A DNA stretch of 64,000 bases, from assembly GCA_032164245.1 (NCBI GenBank), contig JAVMKO010000001.1:16157603-16221602 (forward strand). Direction: 5' to 3'. The DNA comes from Sternotherus odoratus (lineage: Eukaryota; Chordata; Testudines; Kinosternidae). Both the position numbers and the translations under genes were made by a program. The notes beneath the pieces were generated by a model. It was not told the DNA's origin. It was given only the letters and a program-made list of their open reading frames with translations, and made no database searches. Positions 11,851 to 23,720 of the stretch are shown piece after piece (positions within the stretch are counted from its first letter, which is position 1; each line of letters opens with the position of its first letter).

Positions 11851-12095
11851 AACATATGGGCTGGGTTTTGCTCCCGCTTGCATCCATTTTACCCCTGCAT
11901 AATTCCATTGCCTTTAACGGAGTTATGACTGATTTACAGAGGTTTAGGTGAGAGCAGAAGGAGATCTCAAACTTTCACTCAACACAGAGTAACATTCATC
12001 TCCAAAGCCCTCATTGATATAGGTGGCAGGATCTGTAGCTGATGTAAATCAACAAAACTCCATTGATTTACACCATCTAAGGATCTCATTCTTCT
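11851..12095. repeat. short dispersed palindromes
   Basis: Two units: GGGTTTTGCTCCCGCTTG...AACGGAGTTATGACTGATTTAC, and GATGTAAATCAACAAAACTCC...GATTTACACCATC. The second folds on itself. Same family style as 10690, 22645 and 55525. Confidence 0.45.
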
Positions 12096-15000
12096 ATTTA
12101 AGTATAGAAGAAAACAATTATATAATTGATATAAGTTCAGTTGGATAATAAAGCTGGATTGCTGTATAGAGCACAGACCTGACTATATTCATATTTCCTG
12201 ACTAACTGAACACTTCTGCATTTTAGTTATGGAAAGATCTCAGTAAATAAGATTACCATAAACACATGAAACTACCTAAATTTAAAGACTGTGAATATTA
12301 TTCTCAATGAATAAATTTGTCTTAAAGTTTAAGCGCTGGATGTCAAATCATGTATTCTGCACACAACCCTTTGTGTGCAGGGAAGCACTACAACATTTGT
12401 TGGTGAAGCAATCCCTCCCCAGATATGTGTGGCTACTCCACAAACATCATCCTAAGAGAGAGGAGTGATGACTGGATGGCACAGAGACACACATGGTTGA
12501 AAATCTACCAGCTCCCTCCAAGATGTATCTTTTCCCAACCTCAAAACTATCCTCCACATGACTGCAGATCAAGCCCTGACCAAGCTGTGCTCTCCTGGAT
12601 ATGGGCTTGTACAACCTTGCACAAGCTGTCTGTCTGTCCGTACCCAGCTCCAAGCAGAGGGGAAATTGCATGGGTCAGAGCCATCCACCAACCTTCCTGA
12701 ATCATGATTTGGCTCTGATGAAATCCTGTCCTCCAGTATATAACAGCTCCAGCTATGTTACTTTGTGTAGCAGAGTAAATAATCATTGTCAGGCTGGCAA
12801 TTATACTCAAACTGCGAGCAATATTGCTAGATGGTAGAAAAAAGCATATATGCACCCGGCTCTGAGTTTTGTATATTTCTCTACATTTATTGCTCTGTTA
12901 AAATGTTTCCTAAAACCAGAGTGATGCAACACATAATCCCTTGTTCATTTGAAACTGTAGACCACAGAGAGACAGATATCATGAGCGCTGCTCTAATCAA
13001 AGAAAATAAGGGTAGACATTGGATCCGATCATGCAGTCTGGCTATTTTATAGCTGTCCTGGCTCCTAAGGAAACAGATCTCTTTAGAAACAGAACCCGTT
13101 AGAATGCAGACATTTTTGACATTTAAATGGCTGCATTTGTTTGATCTTAACCAACAATCTGAATGTATATCAACAGAAAGAAAGCACACATCTGCCACAA
13201 CAGGCATGTTTACAATCATTTTAATGACACCATTAGATGCTGTTTGCCAGTGTGCGCTTATTTCAGGCGTTTATATAAAAAATGTGAGATAAGTTTACCA
13301 CCTGTGCTCAATAGAAATAACCCATTTAAATGAATAATTTTAATGGCATACATTGTATACCTCAATAGATTTTGCTATGTTCACTAAGTTAATTGTAGAA
13401 GCACAATTACATTAGCCTTGAAAACACAAGGGTTTTGTGTTCCAGCATAATGCTTCTTTTAGGTTGTGGCTAGACTAAGAATTAGTACAAACCGATCTTG
13501 CAAAACACACAAACACCTTTCAAAGCCTGGCCACTTTAGGAAAGATTTTCAGGTGACAGGTGGGCTTAGAGACTCATTTGAGAAATCTTGTTTAAAAGCC
13601 CTCCAAAACAGGATAGCTTCTAGGTTAATCCCCTTTGGATTTAGATGCTTTAAGAAAAGTACAATGCTGGCATTTGAAAGCCTGATCTTGCTCCCACTAA
13701 AGTCAGTGGCAAACCTCCAAATGACTTTTTTAAACTGTCTTTTAAATTAAAGTTGTATTTAGCAAGTATGCTTGAAGAGAGAGATAGGAAACTGTTGTGA
13801 TAACTGTCAACGTTTTCATCCTCTGAAGCTGAGGGGGAAAGAGGTGTAGCCTTCCACCTAACATAAAGTAGAAGAAAAGACCTGAAACAACTTCTTACTA
13901 GGCTGGGTTGGTAACAGAGACTTAAATTTTTAAAAAAATTAACAAGGATTTATGAATGAACCCTCAAACAAGGGCGTGGCTACCACAGCATCCCCCTGGC
14001 TCTGCTTTGCAAGTACTTTTGTTCCTGTGTGTTTGATTATCTTGCAGCTGGATACCATAGTGATGGGCATATTACAACTGCAAAATACTTGTGAAGGATC
14101 AGATTGTGATGATCTGTGAACAGCTATTCACACAAGTAATTCTACTGAAATCAACATGACAATTCCTATGAGTAACTGTTCACCAACAGGAGCATAGAGT
14201 CCACCATTTGGCCCAGTGTAAGGACAGACTGGTTCAGGTTGTCTCTCACTTGCATCATCTGTAATGGATTTTCTGTTTCTTCTTCAGTGGGTAGTGCTAT
14301 CACCAGAGTGATCTGGAGCTCACCTGCCTCAGCTAGCTCGAAATGTATACATTTTGCCTTTTGCATAGCAAGCACTGGATGATTTTACTGGGAAAGAGAT
14401 GTATATCAGTCTTTGGTTGTTCTGACAAAGGGAAAATTAAAATTTTGTGTATAGAGAGCAACAACAGATCCTGTGAGTGCTTGCAGTGTTGTTGTTTTCA
14501 GTAGAATCCAAGATTTTGGTGTAAATTCAAAATCAGGATTTTTAGTCCTCTAGATTATGGGGACAGTATTCCCAAGTGGGTTTATGTCAATGTAATATTG
14601 CTCTGTCTAGGAAGCATTGGAGAAAACAGCTTGTTGGCAAACAGCAGCAGCCAAGATATGAACTGCAGATCCCTTCTTACATCCCTGGAAAACTAAGGAA
14701 ACTCAGCTATAAGCAGAACTGTGCTAACCCTCTTCACATACCTGTATCTTGGCATCAGGTTTCAAAACAAACGTCATTTTGTCCCAAACAGGGACCCAGA
14801 ATGCACTTTTCTACTACGAATCCCTTTCTTAAACAGAACTTTCATTTGGAGCTGATCAACATGTTTTATTTAAAAACATATTTTTTAAAAACACCAAAAA
14901 AATTCAGTCAACATTTATTTTTTGTCCAATTGTTTCAGTGTTCACTTGTCAAAAACTGAAAATTTGTCAGCTGATGGAATTTATTTTGACAAAAACACAA

Positions 15001-15505
15001 ACATATTTGAAGAAAAATGTAAATAACCCCCCCCCATTTTCATTGACTTGTTTCAAGGAAACAAACAAACAAAAAAACCCTTTCACAACCAGTTTCTCTT
15101 TCATGCCATAGTAAAAAGGCTAAAAGTCATGGGGGGGCTTTTCCCTTGTAGAGTCTCTTTCCATTTTTATTTCTCAGTGTTGTAGGTCCTCTTGTATTCC
15201 TAGTAGAGAATACTTCTTCTCCATGCTGGAAAGTGAGGCATGCTACCATAGAAATGGTTCGTGTTTTGCTTTATCACATCCACTCCTTCATATATTTTTG
15301 TCAAATAATGTTCTTGCAAAATGTAAACATGTATTTTATGTTAAGAAACAGTTAACATTTGCTAAAACTCATCTTCTTGTAGCCAGTGAGTTGGCTCACA
15401 GCAAAACAGCTACAGTCAGAGAACACCAGATCTAGCTGCAAATCACTAGATTACCCAGCATCCTGGGCTATATGCTATGTACGTCCCATCATAGTTCTTG
15501 AGACT
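12096..15505. other. no recognised feature
   Basis: Long AT-rich stretch. Opposed open frames at 12425-12855 and 12831-13219, and the 127-codon frame at 14576-14959, carry no domain and no coding signature. A poly-C run lies at about 15028-15036. Confidence 0.5.
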
Positions 15506-15645
15506 CCAGTTCAGTAAAGCAGTTAAGCATGTGCTTAAATTCCACTGAGCTGTGAGAAGATGGTGTAGAAAGATTTCAGTGGGATTTAAGCACTCAATTA
15601 AAGCTAAGCACATGGTTAAGTACTTTATTGAATCAGGGCCTAAGC
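15506..15645. repeat. inverted-repeat dispersed element ('TTAAGCATGTGCTTAA' type)
   Basis: The left arm CAGTTAAGCATGTGCTTAAA and right arm CTAAGCACATGGTTAAGTAC are inverted copies around a CCACTGAGCTG / TTTCAGTGGGA centre. Relatives lie at 28580-28845 and 38500-38610. It is a small MITE-like palindrome. Confidence 0.5.
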
Positions 15646-16615
15646 CGTTTCTATTTTCTAAGGTATCAGTAAGCCACACAAATATCTATGCATCATCTTT
15701 GATATTGTGCAGGTGTGTAGTTAAAAACAATGGATTTTTTCCAAGCTGTTTTAAGTTGCTTTTACAGGGGGTGGTTTATATGCTCTTCCCTGAGTGAGTT
15801 CAGTGAGCTAAGCCTTGACACATGCTAAGCGTAAACCAGGTGCTCCTCCATTTTATTAGCCTCCTTGCAGCGAGTGCTGGATTCATTAAGAAGCTGGATT
15901 CACCCATCATCATATACTTGAGCTTTCAATTTTCAGAGGGGGTCAGAAATGCATTGCAAGCAACTTGAAATATTGGACTCCATCTTCTCACAATAGGCTA
16001 TTTTACCTTGTGGGGAATGACTAATACAGCTGGAAATAGACATCCATGTTCTGGCAAAAGGGCTATTCAGGAGAAGCCAAAAAAAAGCAGGATTGGCGAC
16101 ATGTTTGTGACAAGTTTCCTTCATCCATAGTCATTAAAAATGATGACTACAAACGAAAAGCTGTGGGTCACAAAGACTAATGTCCCACAGCTTGCCCAGA
16201 ATGCATTGTACTTTAAAGGAACACACACATACACATCCAAATGTAATGGGATCTAATGTGCTTTCTACATTGTTTTCAGGATAATAAATATTTTACATTA
16301 GGGAACATACTTTTCTCATTTAGAAAAAGTGGTTTGGAGGATTGTTTAGTAAAGTGGTCAATTTCTTTCTCATGCCTTTTTATTTTTATTTCCATAAAGC
16401 GTAAAATATTTTGGCTTTTCGGAGAGCCAGGCTCTGTTCCCTGTCTTGGCCTCTCATTCCCATCCTCAGCACAGTGATATCCTAAGGAAAGGGCATGTCT
16501 TAATTAGCAATCCTTTGGCCAATTAAAGGAACTGTGTCCAACTCTCCTATGCTAAAAAGATTCTCGTTATAATAATCTGGATTAGAGTAGTGCCCATCCC
16601 ATTGCAAACAAGTAA
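15646..16615. other. no gene; one perfect hairpin
   Basis: No gene seen. A perfect 10-bp inverted repeat (AAGCTGTGGG at 16158-16167, CCCACAGCTT at 16184-16193, 16-base loop) is present, probably the core of an old inverted-repeat element. Confidence 0.5.
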
Positions 16616-16619
16616 AACA

Positions 16620-16745
16620 GGAAAACAAGAAGAAGGGGAAATAGAGGCACAGAGATTTACCTGCTGTCACACAACAGGTTGGTAGTACAGATGGAGTTAG
16701 CATACAGGTGGCCCAAGTCATAATACAGTGCCCTATCTACTGGGC
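16620..16745 (-). mobile_element. MIR/CORE-type SINE fragment, minus strand
   Basis: AGAGGCACAGAGATTTACCTGCTGTCACACAACAGG...CAGTGCCCTATCTACTGGGCT matches the MIR-type order in reverse orientation, with the tRNA-like head at the right. Confidence 0.6.
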
Positions 16746-16919
16746 TAATAGGGATTGTATCCACAGGCAGAAATGAAGAGATAGACTGTCCAGGTCCCAA
16801 GTGAGATATGAAGGAATGCCACTACTATACTCATTGCTCTGAACACATGCAGGAATTCAAAGCCCTAATCATAATAGAAGTTTATTACTCTGGAAGTACT
16901 TGTGTGAGTAGTTTCATTA

Positions 16920-17035
16920 TTATTATTTATTATTGTTTTGTATTATAGTGCCGCCCAGAGACCCCAGTCAAGATGAGTTCCTCATCATGCTGGCCACTCA
17001 AGAAACATATAGCAGGAAACAAGGTTTACTTCACC
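16920..17035 (-). repeat. L2/CORE-SINE tail fragment
   Basis: TTGTATTATAGTGCCGCCCAGAGACCCCAGTCA matches the reversed 3' tail shared by L2 LINEs and CORE SINEs; compare 43490-43600. Diverged. Confidence 0.45.
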
Positions 17036-18014
17036 TCCAAGCCCAGTGACAGCAAAGTGTTCAAATCTTAACACACCTTGTAAAAAATTAGGCTTAAATT
17101 ATCCTCTTCACTTCTGGGGACAGAAGGGGCGAATGCCCCATGGATCACCAGTCAGGGAGCACATCTCTCCTTCTTGGAATCCACAGAAGGTCCTCCATGC
17201 AGCTGAGGACCAATGTATGAGGAAGATCCAGGAGGGTGCAGAATCAGGGGAACAAGTTTCATCCCATTAGCAACCTTGGAGTGATTCCATAGCAAAATTT
17301 GTACTGATTGAGCCATGCTATTAATGCTACTAATCTCCATATGCACCACCCTGGTGGTGGTGAATTCACTCTGAGAGGGGGTTATGTATATAGGTACAAG
17401 TGGGATTGTGCCTGGAAGAGCAGTTCCAAGGCAGCTCTGTCGATGGTATGGGTCCCCAAGAGACAGTATAAAGTCATAGGGGCTCGCCCAAGCATCTGGC
17501 TGAACTGAGGGGACATGCACATTTTAAGGCCAAGAGTCCTGTCCATTCCGTGATGATACAGGGAGGCGATCACCCCCCACCAGACAGAACAATAGAGGGT
17601 GGAACGTTCCTAAGGGAACCTTGGTGAGTTTCCTTTTCTGTTTGTGGGCTTTTCCTGCCTCGGGGAGGATCTGGGCCATACCTAGGAATCAGTATCCCTA
17701 AACCTTGTTTACTTTCTCCTTTATGGAGATACGGTTAACTCCATGGAAGTCTGTATGAACAGAGCAAAAATGGGAATGAACAATATGCCATGACCACAGC
17801 TGAATGATAACCCTTCCCCACACAGAAGTGATAGAACAAGGGGGGCCACAGAGAGAACAGCTTGTTTTTTCCCCTCCTACTTTTTAACCACAAGAGAGAA
17901 GAAAGATTGATGTACACACTATCCTGCAAAGCTAAAAGCAACAGTTCCCACAGAACAACAGTTGTGTGTGGGAGGGTGAACATCTCCAGGATCTCTCAAC
18001 TGCCTCTATATCTC
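17036..18014. other. no recognised feature
   Basis: Mixed composition; overlapping opposed frames at 17046-17573 show no motif. Confidence 0.5.
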
Positions 18015-18017
18015 CAA

Positions 18018-18280
18018 GGGCTTGTCTTCATTTTCCCGGGAGATTGACACTGCTGCAATCGATGCAGTGGGTGTCAATTTAGCGGGTCTAGTGAAGCCCC
18101 ACTAAATCAATAGCAGGGTGCTCTCCGGTTGACCCCAGTACTCCATATCCCTGAGAAGAGTAAGGTAAGTCGACCGGAGAGTGTCTCCCATTGACTCAGG
18201 GTAGTGAAGATACCGCGGTTATTCACAAAGTTGGAGTGGCGTAACTTAAGTTTATTTACGCTGGTAGTGAAGACAAGCCT
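18018..18280. mobile_element. MITE, 3-bp CAA target duplication
   Basis: A 263-bp element with terminal inverted repeats GGGCTTGTCTTCA (left) and its complement TGAAGACAAGCCT (right), flanked by CAA at 18015-18017 and 18281-18283. A 3-bp duplication and GGSYWTGTCTWCAC-type ends fit a PIF/Harbinger-like non-autonomous element. It has no transposase. Its interior (TCAATTTAGCGGGTCTAGTGAAG...) differs from the neighbouring MITE, so it is a second subfamily. Confidence 0.75.
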
Positions 18281-18349
18281 CAAGTGACTCACCGCCAAAC
18301 ATCCCCCTACTTCCCTTGATAAGATTTTATTTGCCTTCAACTACTTTAA

Positions 18350-18644
18350 AAATATGTCTTCACTACCCGCCGGATCGGCGGGTAGTGATCGGTCTATTGG
18401 CGATCGATTTATCATGTCTCATCAAGATGCGATAAATCAATCACCAAACACACTCCTGTTGACTCCAGAACTTCAGCTCACCAAAAGGCGCAAGCTGGAG
18501 TCGACGGGGGAGCCCACTGCCGACCTCTGCCACCATGAAGAAGGCAGGTAAATTGGCCTAAGATGCACCGACTTCAGCTACGTTATGCACGTAGCTGAAG
18601 TTTTGTATCTTAGGTCGACCCCTCCCCCTATTGTAGACCAGCCC
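18350..18644. mobile_element. Harbinger-like MITE, TAA target duplication
   Basis: Begins AAATATGTCTTCACTACCCG and ends TGTAGACCAGCCC, flanked by TAA at 18347-18349 and 18645-18647. The interior has a CCGCCGGATCGGCGGGTAG palindrome, a GATCGATTTATC...GATAAATCAATC hairpin and a second hairpin CTACGTTATGCACGTAGCTGAAG near the right end. The same internal order appears at 23143, 52120 and 54640, defining one MITE family. It has no coding capacity; the 65-codon frame inside is incidental. Confidence 0.82.
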
Positions 18645-20430
18645 TAAGAGGCGTATCTGTATTATAAGGGTTCCGGACTCTTTCTCATTTCCAAGTTTGC
18701 TTTGCTGTTTATCATTAAAATAAAGCACTAGCAAGTCTTTATGCTCTTGCCACCAGAGTGGCTCAGACAGCCTCAGGTAGTTTATTTGTCCCTATATGCA
18801 GCACAGTTAGCCTGCTCTGTATCGTATTCAAAGTTTTCCCTTCAGTCAAGATCTGCCTCTTGGCCTTCCCCTGAAAGCAAATTAGCTCAGACCTCCTGCA
18901 CTTGGGAAGAAGGGAGATCTGTGGTACCCTTCTTACAGTGTGCTACCTTCCCAAACACAAATGTTTGAAACAAATCTAGAACAATTCCTCTCTGGATCCA
19001 AGACCACAAGCCCATCTCAATAATGAACTTGAATCACAACACCCAGTGCTTAGGGGGAAATTTGGACTCAAATCTAAGTCCAGATACAGTCAGGCAGCTT
19101 TGGACCATCTCTGCTTGTAACTCGGAAATTTGAGGGGTGGAGAGGAATGGCTGAATATGCTCCATCTGGTGCAGTCCAAAAGTCACATAAAAATTCCACT
19201 GGAAAACCCATAAACCTTATTTTTCCTAAATAAATTGAGACATATATTCTTCCCAGTCACATTTTCCCCCGTGACAGCAGACAACAGCTGGACTGTGCAA
19301 GACAACTCCTTGGTAGCATTTTATTTGATTTAATAGAAAGAAATATTAGGCGTAAGTTACTGGGAGAGAAAGTGAGGTCAACCGCCCCACAACCTGATAG
19401 AGAAGAGGCAAAACAATTTGTAGAGAAACAAACAAAAAAAAATCCTATAAAAACCTAGAAACTAGCTGCATATCTCCTCTCTATCCAATAGCACCATATT
19501 TTCTTTCAGTCCTTAGGCTGTTAGCATCTTTCAAACTCCATATTCTACAAAAGTCTGCAGCTTTTCACCCTGTGTACTTTTCCCCTTTAAAGAAACCATA
19601 GTGGCCTTTCTCCCCCCCCCCCCCCCCCCCTTTTTAACTGTGCCTGGCATATGTTGAAAGGTATCTTCTAAGATTTCATTTATGATAGCTCAGAAATGTA
19701 TGTCTCGCTAAGACTACAAAGCAAGTTAATGGTTTTAAAAGCACAGCGATGAAAAGCTTGGCGGGGTGTCCGCGCTAACTACATATATGGATCATGCAAG
19801 GGGGGTACCAGAGGTCAATTTTTTTATTTTTTTTTAAAGAGACAGGATCAGGTAAGGTCACATTGGTTACAGCCAATTGCACAGTGGCGTTCTTTTTCAT
19901 TCATCCTCGTCCGAATCCCTAATTACAGGCTGCACAATCAAAGCCGGCGCGCTAAGTCGTGGAACTGTATTGTCCCATGGTGAGTGCTTAGCAAAAAGGC
20001 AGGAATCTGATACTTTGTCACAGTTTGCAAACAATGCGGCTGAACCACCTGAGGGGGGTCACATTTTTACACTCTGAGACAATTTATTAGTAACGGTGCT
20101 TGTCACTTAAAAATCCCCCTAAAGCGCCTTACTTTTTGAAGGCGGCTTTTCTCTTGAGGCTTGAGAAAGAGGCAAATAAAATAGGAGAGCTGTCTAGTCT
20201 AAGTAATATACATAGATAGCAGCGAATCCTTACCCTTTCCTGAGAAGCTGCCTGTTAAAAAGAGCTTTAAACCCAATGACAGCACCCAGCACTATAAAAC
20301 ATACTGGTTTAAGGATTCTTTTATATCCAATACAAAATGGGCCCAACGCAAGGCCCACTAAATCACTAGAAAGACTCTGATAGATTTCAGGAACTTAAAA
20401 TCAGGTCCTGTATGTGTTATTTATTATTAA
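18645..20430. other. no gene; poly-C tract
   Basis: No recognised gene. A 19-base C homopolymer lies at 19612-19630. A small CpG-bearing patch lies at 19759-19775 and another at about 19908-19960, without recognisable promoter elements. Confidence 0.5.
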
Positions 20431-20452
20431 TTAGCGAAAATACCCGGCGTTG

Positions 20453-20530
20453 CTCGGGTCCGTCGGAGGTGGGGAGGGGGCAGAGAGCTGAGCGAGTGCG
20501 GGGTCTGTTGGAGGGGGGAAGGGGCAGAGA
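20453..20530 (+). repeat. direct repeat flanking satellite, copy 1
   Basis: The first 53 bases (20453-20505) are identical to 21042-21094, and similarity continues about 25 bases further. The two copies bracket the C-rich satellite. Confidence 0.85.
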
Positions 20531-20532
20531 GC

Positions 20533-21041
20533 AAACCTGACACCCCCACCTCACCCCCCTGACCAAACCCGACACCCCCGCCTCACTTACCCCTCGACCA
20601 ACCCCAACTCACATTTTCACCCCCCCACCCAAACCCAACACCCCCACGTCACCCCCCTACCAACACCCCCTGACCAACACCCACACCTCACCCCCCGTAG
20701 ACCAAACCTGACACACCCACCTCACTTTCACCCCCAACCAAACCCGACACCCCTACCTACCACCACAAACAAACCCGACACCCACACCTCACTTACCTCT
20801 CGACCAACCCCAACCCCCCTCTTCACCCCCCCAAACAAACCCAACACCCACACCTCACCCCTCACCCCCCCCCCCCGACACCTTCCCACTCCCCCAGACA
20901 AACCCAACACCCCGGCTCATTTACCCCCCCCCGACCAAACCCGACACCCCCACCTCACCCCCGGACCAAACCCAACACCCCCACCTCACCCCCCGACCAA
21001 ACCCGACACCCCTACCTCACTCACCCTCCGACCAAACCCAA
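20533..21041. repeat. C-rich satellite cargo of Helitron
   Basis: Irregular tandem units built on CCCGACCAAACCCGACACCCC and CACCTCAC words. The minus strand is G-rich with many runs of three or more G. Open frames here (for example 20728-20910, 20986-21171) are compositional. Confidence 0.85.
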
Positions 21042-21190
21042 CTCGGGTCCGTCGGAGGTGGGGAGGGGGCAGAGAGCTGAGCGAGTGCGGGGTCCGTTGG
21101 AGGGGGGAGAGGGCAGAGAGCTGAGCGAGTGCAGGGTCCATTGGAGGGGGGAGGGGCAGAGAGCTGAGCAAATGCAGGGTCCGTTGGAGG
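21042..21190 (+). repeat. 43-45-bp tandem repeat
   Basis: GTCCGTTGGAGG...GCAGAGAGCTGAG units start at 21047, 21092, 21136 and 21179, giving periods of 45, 44 and 43. A related 46-bp array lies in the second Helitron at 61330-61590. Confidence 0.85.
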
Positions 21191-21467
21191 GGGTATTATG
21201 ACATCATAACTATGTCACAGAGAACAGCAGCTGCCCAGCTGATATGATTGGCCTTTAAATAATTTCACCCCTGGGGGGTGTCAGAGGTGAGATTTGAAAA
21301 ATTTTCGACTCTTACCCTGATTAGGACCCTAAGACCTATAACTGTACCAAATTTCAAGTTTCTAGCTCAAACGGTGTGGAAGGAGTAAGTGCACGTACAT
21401 ACACACATACATACACGCACGCATAGACGCATACACACATACACCATTTGACTTTTATATATATAGA

Positions 21468-22974
21468 TTATGTGCTAAGCACCAGCTGTGTGCATCTTGC
21501 CGTACAATACAGAAAAAGACATGATCCTGTCCTAATGACCTTATAATGGTCTTTGGGGCAACTTAGCTTCCCATCTGATAAAAAATAAGTGTACAGTGAC
21601 ATCTTAATCACATTCAGCTTGATTCCTGAGACCGAATCATCAGAAATATCACAGAATGTAGTTGACACTCAAGGATTGTTTATGGCCAAGAAAACAAGTA
21701 AGAGAGTAAAGACAATAAATATCTCTCAGCCACTTTTTTTTCTTATTTTTCAGCCTTTACTCAGATGAGCAGTCCCATTTCAGCCCCATTGAAATCAACA
21801 GTCCCAGTCTGCAAACCCTTATTCATGAGTGTATTCTGAGGGCAGTGGGACAATTGCATGGCTTAAAGGTTACTCACAGGAGAGTATGGGTTTGTAGGAC
21901 TGGGACCTCCCGTTATCTAAAATGTTTTTAAAAATTACTGCAAAGGGTTTAGCTGTCAGTCATTTTTCCAAGGGTGGCAAAGAACGTAAGGAAACATAAT
22001 CCTTCCCTTTCTTAAATAAAATCTACCTAAACAAGATAATTTTAACTAAGGCCTCTCCCAGTAACATTATCTCTGTATTCATTTAGCTGTTTCTTAAATC
22101 GGACATATCTTTCTTTTCATGTGCTTTTGGCTTCTATTCAGGAATTTATCATTTTATAACGTCTGCTTTTATGACATGACATAGCTGAATTACCATCTGG
22201 GCAAAGTTATATTGGCCTTGCTCAGAACTAGGCTAAATGTAGCTTTTTAAGCTTGTCATATTCACGGAGGATTTGTCGGGGTGATTCAAAAGCTGTGAAC
22301 AAGGGGATTTAAGGTAAGAGCTGGAACATATGAATTCAACAAAAGAGAAACACACGTCGAAGCCAAGATAGAATTTCAAAGTGCGTTTTGAAAAATAATA
22401 TTACTAGCAATTTTTTCTCATTATTGAAGGCCATGAAAGAAAATGCTCACCTTACAGAAAAAAGAACAATCGTTTTCCCAAAAGCAGCAACAATTGTCCG
22501 TCATCTCATGCTTTCACATATAGGACATAGATTTTCCAAGCTTTGTAAATACTTAAGCAACAGCATTTTTTCTGTGGGCCGCCAGTTCTTCTGAAGACTT
22601 CCTGACCCTTTTTTATTTCTTTTATCGAATTTAGAATCCAATTGTTAATGGGGATAAGCTGACACAGCTCCATTGAAGTCAGTGGAATTGGTCAATCTAC
22701 ACCAGCTGAGGCCCAGCCCATTACTGCTGATATAAAAATACAGTTTAGGAATCTTTGAAACTATAGTGTTTCATTAGTTCCATAGAACAGACACGTATTT
22801 TCCCACACTGCTTCTCTCCTGAAAGTCTGATTGGATAGTATATTTTCCATGCCTGTTTCAGCATGTCCACTGTGCTGACAATGGAAATAAGCAGTGGTCC
22901 TGTTTTTTGTGTCATGGGCCATGCCACCACTGCATTACTTCTGTATTACATCAATGTAACTTCATAGTTACACA
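21468..22974. other. no gene; dispersed palindromes
   Basis: Short CATTGAAATC/CAGTGGGACA and CTCCATTGAAGTCAGTGGAAT palindromic units at about 21765-21900 and 22645-22725. Nothing else recognised. Confidence 0.5.
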
Positions 22975-23142
22975 CTGGTGGGTTACCTAGGAAGGTGGTG
23001 GAATCTCCTTCCTTAAACAGACTTTTTGAGTTCAGGCTTGACAAAGCCCTGGCTGGGTTGATTTAGTTGGGGATTGGTCCTGTTTTGAGCAGGAGGTTGG
23101 ACTAGATGACTTCATGAGGTTTCTTCCAACCCTGATATTCTA
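22975..23142 (+). mobile_element. CR1 3' end fragment, plus strand
   Basis: GGAAGGTGGTGGAATCTCC, GGCTTGACAAAGCCCTGGCTGG, GGTTGGACTAGATGA and the GATATTCTATG terminal word are the 3' UTR and tail of CR1 on the plus strand. The GATTCTGCATTCTATGATA tail resumes at 23440-23458 after a MITE, so the MITE landed in the CR1 tail. Confidence 0.88.
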
Positions 23143-23437
23143 TGGGTAGGTCTCCACTACCCACTGGATTGGCAGGTAGCGATCGATCTTTTGGTGATCG
23201 ATTTATCGCGTCTTGTTAAGATGCAATAAATCGATCGCCAGTGGTGCCCCCGTTAACTCTGGAACTCCAGCTTGCCGTGAGGCACAAGCTGGAGTCGATG
23301 GGGAGCACGCTGTCGACCGCCGCCGCCATGAGGACGGCAGCTAAGTCAGCTGAAGATACGCCGACTTCGGCTACGTTATTCATGTAGCTGAAGTTGCGTA
23401 TCTTCAGTCAACCCCTCCCCCTAATGTAGACCAGCCT
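23143..23437. mobile_element. Harbinger-like MITE inserted in CR1 tail
   Basis: Starts TGGGTAGGTCTCCACTACCC and ends TGTAGACCAGCCT. The interior has GATCGATTTATCGCG...AATAAATCGATCGCC and GCTACGTTATTCATGTAGCTGAAG, as in the copy at 18350. The flanks are CTA (23140-23142) and CTG (23438-23440), a 3-bp duplication with one mismatch. The surrounding CR1 tail gives the relative age: CR1 first, MITE later. Confidence 0.82.
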
Positions 23438-23499
23438 CTGATTCTGCATTCTATGATAGTGAATTAGCCCCATGAACATCATTGGAGTTGCTCTCGAGT

Positions 23500-23720
23500 C
23501 ACACCAGTTTACATGGGACCCATAGGCACTGACTCCATAGGTACTCTAGGGCTGGAGCACCTACGGAGAAAAATTGGTGGGTTCAGAGCACTCACTGGAA
23601 CCTCCCTGGTACCCAGATCCAGCCCACCTCCGCTCCACCTCTTCCTCCTCCCCTGAGCGCACCACTGGGTCGTGCTCCCCCCCCCCCCAGTGCTTGCACT
23701 GCAAAACAGCTGTTTCCTAG
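23500..23720 (-). repeat. GC-rich dispersed repeat, unclassified
   Basis: GGCACTGACTCCATAGGTACTC, GGGCTGGAGCACC, AAAAATTGGTGGGT, a CCCACCTCCGCTCCACCTC pyrimidine block with a C-run (about 23677-23689) and GCAAAACAGCTGTTT. I recall this order from reptile genomes but not its class. The strand is a guess. Confidence 0.45.

Larger units (their letters stand above)
20431..21467 (-). mobile_element. non-autonomous Helitron, minus strand
   Basis: A 1037-bp element. Read on the minus strand it starts TCTATATATATAAAAGTCAA and ends with a hairpin (ACCCGAGCAACGCCGGGT) followed by ATTTTCGCTAA. This matches the Helitron rule of a 5' TC and a 3' hairpin plus CTRR. It sits exactly between A (20430) and T (21468), the A^T target expected, with no target duplication. 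There is no Rep/helicase, so it depends on another copy. Cargo is a C-rich satellite (20533-21041) bounded by a direct repeat. The 5' part has a (CATA)n run and the conserved AAATTTCAAGTTTCTAGCTC segment, shared with the copy at 59551-61868. Seen: ends and junctions. Known: Helitron end rules. Confidence 0.88.

Noticed and set aside
19612..19630. Poly-C tract as a functional element
   Set aside because: Simple homopolymer; similar runs at 33832-33847 (G) and 35549-35562 (C) have no consistent context.
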